Shown: positions 61,043 to 64,000 of the stretch, one piece after another
How positions within the stretch are numbered: the first letter of the stretch is position 1
Layout of the letters: each line of letters opens with the position of its first letter
Assembly: GCA_050305515.1 (NCBI GenBank)
Contig: JBNLFL010000024.1
Coordinates: forward strand, 124,001 to 188,000
Origin: JAFGUB01 sp050305515
Lineage (GTDB): Bacteria > Campylobacterota > Campylobacteria > Campylobacterales > Sulfurimonadaceae
Direction of reading: 5' to 3'
Length of the DNA stretch: 64,000 bases
The notes under the pieces: model-generated
Databases searched by the model: none
Told to the model about the DNA's origin: nothing
What the model saw: only the letters and a program-made list of their open reading frames with translations
Translations under genes and position numbers: made by a program

Positions 61043-62221
61043 TCATATCAGTTGCGGCGGCTTGCGTCTGGTGACAAAACAGGAGCGGTCGCGTCCGTCG
61101 GCCTTGGCTTCATAAAGAGCCGTATCGGTGAGTTTTATGAGATGGGAGAAGGTCTCGACATTGGAAGCAAAAGGGTGAACGCCGAGTGATATGGTGACAT
61201 GATACGACGCTCCGTCAATGACGATGGGCGTATCGCCGATACCGCGGCGCAGGCGTTCTGCAAAATCATGACACATAGTCTCGCTCAGACCCGTGGCATA
61301 AATAAGGAACTCTTCTCCGCCGAAACGGATCAGGATATCTTCGGGACGAATCAGGTTTTTGAGCCTGCTGCTGATAGCCTTGAGGACTTCGTCGCCGACA
61401 GTATGGCCATAGGTATCGTTGATCTTTTTGAAGTAATCGACATCCAGAAGTATCAGCTGATACTTCCAGTTGAGTCGTTTGAGAAGATTGTCATAGAGAT
61501 ATTTCCGGTTATAGACCTGGGTGAGAGGGTCAAGATACCCTTCATGGTATTTTTCGCGGAAATAGAGCACGAGAACATACATCAGCAAAAACCAGCTTAA
61601 CCCGATGGCGGTGATCCAGAGAAAAAGCTCTCCGAAAAGGGCAAGCTGATGCGTCATGGTCTCGTCCACAACATGCGAAATATCGGCTCCGAGAAGGGCA
61701 ACCGTCCGGTTGGCATCACGAATGGGGATGACGACGCTTATCCAGAGCATACCGTCCGAATGTCTGTAGATCTGAACTTCGCCGCTCGTGAAGGCTTTGT
61801 CCCAGATGCCACTTAACGGTTCAAAGGGTTCACCCAGCTGGGCACGTGTTTTGGTGTCGCTTTCGCTATCGAGCAAAAAGGCAAAGGAGGTGTCGGTGTC
61901 ATGAAAGATGACAAACAGATTCTCTACCGCTGAAGAGCGTACAAGCCGCAAGTGCGTTTCGATGGCATCTCTCTGACGGGCGTCGGAGAGCAGCTCTTCG
62001 AGAAGATATCCCGGAATCTGCGCCGTGGTCGTTTGCGCAACTTTTTTGAAAAGTTCCATATGATAATCGATCACCTTTTCGCTCAACTCCGTTTTGGTCC
62101 GTTCAAGAACATGCTCGTAGCGGCTGTAGGAAAAGATGGTGACTAACACAACGATAACAATGAAAATGATCAGACGGAAGAGATGCAGCTTCCGTGACGC
62201 TTTAGTATCTGTTTGAGACAA
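61043..62221 (-). CDS. Membrane diguanylate cyclase
   Basis: The 392-residue protein has two membrane helices (about 14-34 and 195-220) around a periplasmic sensor of about 160 residues of the Cache type (FLLDSESDTKTRAQLGEPF, LWISVVIPIRDANRTVALLGADIS). The GGDEF domain has the active GGEEF and an I-site RPED, so it makes c-di-GMP under feedback. The start overlaps the end of the small periplasmic protein upstream, so the two are translated together. Confidence 0.92.
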   Translation of the reverse strand: MSQTDTKASRKLHLFRLIIFIVIVVLVTIFSYSRYEHVLERTKTELSEKVIDYHMELFKKVAQTTTAQIPGYLLEELLSDARQRDAIETHLRLVRSSAVENLFVIFHDTDTSFAFLLDSESDTKTRAQLGEPFEPLSGIWDKAFTSGEVQIYRHSDGMLWISVVIPIRDANRTVALLGADISHVVDETMTHQLALFGELFLWITAIGLSWFLLMYVLVLYFREKYHEGYLDPLTQVYNRKYLYDNLLKRLNWKYQLILLDVDYFKKINDTYGHTVGDEVLKAISSRLKNLIRPEDILIRFGGEEFLIYATGLSETMCHDFAERLRRGIGDTPIVIDGASYHVTISLGVHPFASNVETFSHLIKLTDTALYEAKADGRDRSCFVTRRKPPQLI

Positions 62222-62621
62222 ACTTTGACATCTCCCCGTTAATGTTCAGGCCGAACTTCTCAAGACGCTTTTGCGAAAACCGGATCGTGGGCCGTCCTTT
62301 TTGCCAGTAAAAAACGCCGACGGCATCATTCATGGCAATAAAATCACTGTAGGAAAATACGATGGCGGGTTTCCCGCACTGCTCCTGCGATGCGGAGCCG
62401 CGCAAAACGATATTGGCATGGCTACATTTCGACTGCAGTGCCACAGCCCGTGAGTCTGTGAGAGATTCAATCAGTTCGTGCTCCTGAGTGTAGAGTTTTA
62501 CGGGGGTTTCAGGAATTACGGCTGTCACGATTTTTTCAAGGATCAGGCGATTCCAGCTGGTATCGTTAGCCTGAGCGAGGAACAACAGTGCCAAGAAAAG
62601 TATTCCCGAAAGCGATTTCAA
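62202..62621 (-). CDS. Periplasmic YfiR-like protein
   Basis: The 139-residue protein has a signal peptide (about 1-18, ending AQA) and one pair of cysteines (SKCSHAN, QEQCGKP) that could form a disulfide. The end, GRPTIRFSQKRLEKFGLNIN, resembles the C-terminal part of YfiR-type (DUF4154) periplasmic proteins, which restrain partner diguanylate cyclases. Family membership is tentative. The gene lies between an outer-membrane receptor and a diguanylate cyclase, with overlaps on both sides. Confidence 0.6.
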   Translation of the reverse strand: MKSLSGILFLALLFLAQANDTSWNRLILEKIVTAVIPETPVKLYTQEHELIESLTDSRAVALQSKCSHANIVLRGSASQEQCGKPAIVFSYSDFIAMNDAVGVFYWQKGRPTIRFSQKRLEKFGLNINGEMSKFVSNRY

Positions 62622-64000
62622 AACCGATACTCCAATCCTGCCGTAATAAGTTGATCGACCGGGGCGTAATAGAGTGATCCGAGCGAGGGAATGAATCCCT
62701 GCGTATTGACGTAGAGATAGTCGCTTTTCGCTGCCGAATCGAAAATATTGCTTCCTTTGAGTGAAAACGTGAGATCGGGCGTCGCGTGGTAACGTACGGC
62801 CGCGCTGTAGTCAAAACCCTGGGTCTGGCTCTCAAGCAGTTCATAGTAGAGCAGTTCATTGAAAAGATCCCAGGCGCCCCAGGTATCAAGAAGGCGGGCG
62901 AAACCGCCGATGCTGCGCAAATCGTCCCCGAAAACGGGATTCGTGACGTTATAGGTGTAAAACATCGATTCGAAAGCGTTGAACGCGTCGAAACGGTAGT
63001 CGTATTCAAGCGCGCCGCCGATTGAGGTGAAATCCTTGGCGATATCATCATTGAGCGGACTCATGTTCCCGTTGAGCTCGGTAATGGTATATTGCCCGAA
63101 AATACCGATACGATGCGCGCCAAACTCATGTGAATACTCCCCGGTGAGGCTCTGAACGTCAAGCACGGTGACGTTGGAACCTCTTGAAAATGCCAGAGTG
63201 TACTGTTCAGTCGGTATCTGCATGTAGGAGAAAAAGCTTTTGAACATGACCGTATCATTGGTATAGATGTAGCCAAGACGCCCCTGATAGGTTCTGAAAC
63301 ACTCATCATAGCGATTAGATTCATTTTCGTAGTGGCTGATTTTGCCCGAAGCGGTAAGCATGTGCCGGTCGGTCAGTAAATAGTCGTCCTGAAGGTAGAA
63401 CGAGAAGATTTTCGCATTGAGAAATTCCGGATTGGGCTCGCGTTCGCCGTTGTTATGAACCGCAACGTTATGAAGCTGTTTGTTCCGGTACTGTATGCCG
63501 CCCATCAGCATCTGGTCGTTCAGCATGAAACGCTTCTCCAGTTTGGCATCGAAAACGTCATCATACGCCGTTGTCTGCAGGCGATCGGAGGCTTTGCTAA
63601 AATCTGCAACATTTGCGCTCCATCTTGTGCCGTCCATGTTGAGATCGACATCCTCATCCATGCGTGAAAAAGAGGTTGAGAGTTTGAGCGAATCATCCTC
63701 CAAAAAGGTGATATCCAGTGCGGCACGTCCCATCAGGGACTTGAGTTCTCCCTCATTGGGCGTAGCGAACATGCTGTATCCCAGAAACGGATCCTGATGG
63801 TGCTGAAGCACCTCCGCGCTCAGGGCGATGTTGTTATATGAGAGGGTCAGCAGGGCGTGCAGCTCCTCATAGTTTCGGGAGATGGTGTGTCCGTCGTGGC
63901 TATACTCTTGCCTGTTCCCGTCGGTGCGGCTTGCGTACATATAAGCCTGAAGCGCTTCATCCGAAAATGCATAGGATGTATTGACATGGTTGGTGCCACG
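62618..64000 (-). CDS. Outer-membrane TonB-type receptor (5' part beyond the window)
   Basis: The open frame runs without a stop to the window edge, so the N-terminus is missing (about 460 residues visible). Alternating strands such as KLSTSFSRMDED and FSFYLQDDYLLTDRHMLTASG, and the final residues LEYRF with the C-terminal Phe, are typical of TonB-dependent receptor barrels. The ligand is unknown. Its stop overlaps the start of the YfiR-like gene, so the receptor, periplasmic protein and cyclase form one operon. Confidence 0.85.
   Translation of the reverse strand, partial: RGTNHVNTSYAFSDEALQAYMYASRTDGNRQEYSHDGHTISRNYEELHALLTLSYNNIALSAEVLQHHQDPFLGYSMFATPNEGELKSLMGRAALDITFLEDDSLKLSTSFSRMDEDVDLNMDGTRWSANVADFSKASDRLQTTAYDDVFDAKLEKRFMLNDQMLMGGIQYRNKQLHNVAVHNNGEREPNPEFLNAKIFSFYLQDDYLLTDRHMLTASGKISHYENESNRYDECFRTYQGRLGYIYTNDTVMFKSFFSYMQIPTEQYTLAFSRGSNVTVLDVQSLTGEYSHEFGAHRIGIFGQYTITELNGNMSPLNDDIAKDFTSIGGALEYDYRFDAFNAFESMFYTYNVTNPVFGDDLRSIGGFARLLDTWGAWDLFNELLYYELLESQTQGFDYSAAVRYHATPDLTFSLKGSNIFDSAAKSDYLYVNTQGFIPSLGSLYYAPVDQLITAGLEYRF

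Noticed and set aside
1..64000. CRISPR arrays, insertion sequences, prophage or integrase genes
   Set aside because: No spaced direct repeats, transposase motifs or tRNA-linked integrase were seen; the window reads as core chromosome.

Overview
The window looks like a chromosomal segment of a free-living Campylobacterota (Sulfurimonas/Sulfuricurvum-like). The ruvC gene, dnaA and dnaN, and gyrB with queF are arranged as in that group, the receptor resembles TlpD, and the PurT, RuvC and DnaA proteins read as epsilon-type. The base composition is more GC-rich than in Campylobacter or Helicobacter. The genus is an inference, not something seen directly.

Layout. 1-2655: a large DUF748/AsmA-like envelope protein, cut by the window edge. 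2930-9730: a secreted LamG-like protein, nrdB, a nitrilase-family hydrolase, two methyltransferases, a zinc-sensing type diguanylate cyclase, a tyrosine phosphatase and two small proteins. 9733-14496: nrdA and purB on the minus strand, then an RluA-type pseudouridine synthase on the plus strand. 14497-19022: replication origin region with two parS-like sites, three clusters of DnaA boxes, ruvC, dnaA and dnaN. 19104-28657: gyrB, a degenerate GGDEF/EAL protein, queF, cca, a two-component pair and small envelope proteins. 29084-40024: a glucosylglycerate cluster (synthase, phosphatase, GH13_18 phosphorylase, glycerate kinase), a bacterial homologue of eukaryotic phosphorylase kinase alpha/beta, and glucokinase. 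40110-50572: an orphan ParA-like ATPase, a tandem-duplicated ATP-grasp protein, clpS, tRNA-Ala, a PP-loop ATPase, dnaG, a c-di-GMP riboswitch in front of a secreted repeat protein, and rpsU. 50696-64000: a soluble CZB chemoreceptor, several two-component genes, purT, a hydroxyacid dehydrogenase, DoxX, a Deg-type protease, Hsp20, and a module of diguanylate cyclase, periplasmic protein and outer-membrane receptor.

Two themes join these regions. The first is cyclic di-GMP: three intact GGDEF proteins, two degenerate ones and one GEMM-I riboswitch. The second is a 10-bp palindrome, TTACATGTAA, found 21 times by eye in 64 kb, where chance predicts far fewer than one. Fourteen copies lie in genes (read as Leu-His-Val or Thr-Cys-Lys) and seven lie outside genes, one of them forming a stem-loop of the riboswitch. 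This highly iterated palindrome is the least explained signal in the window.
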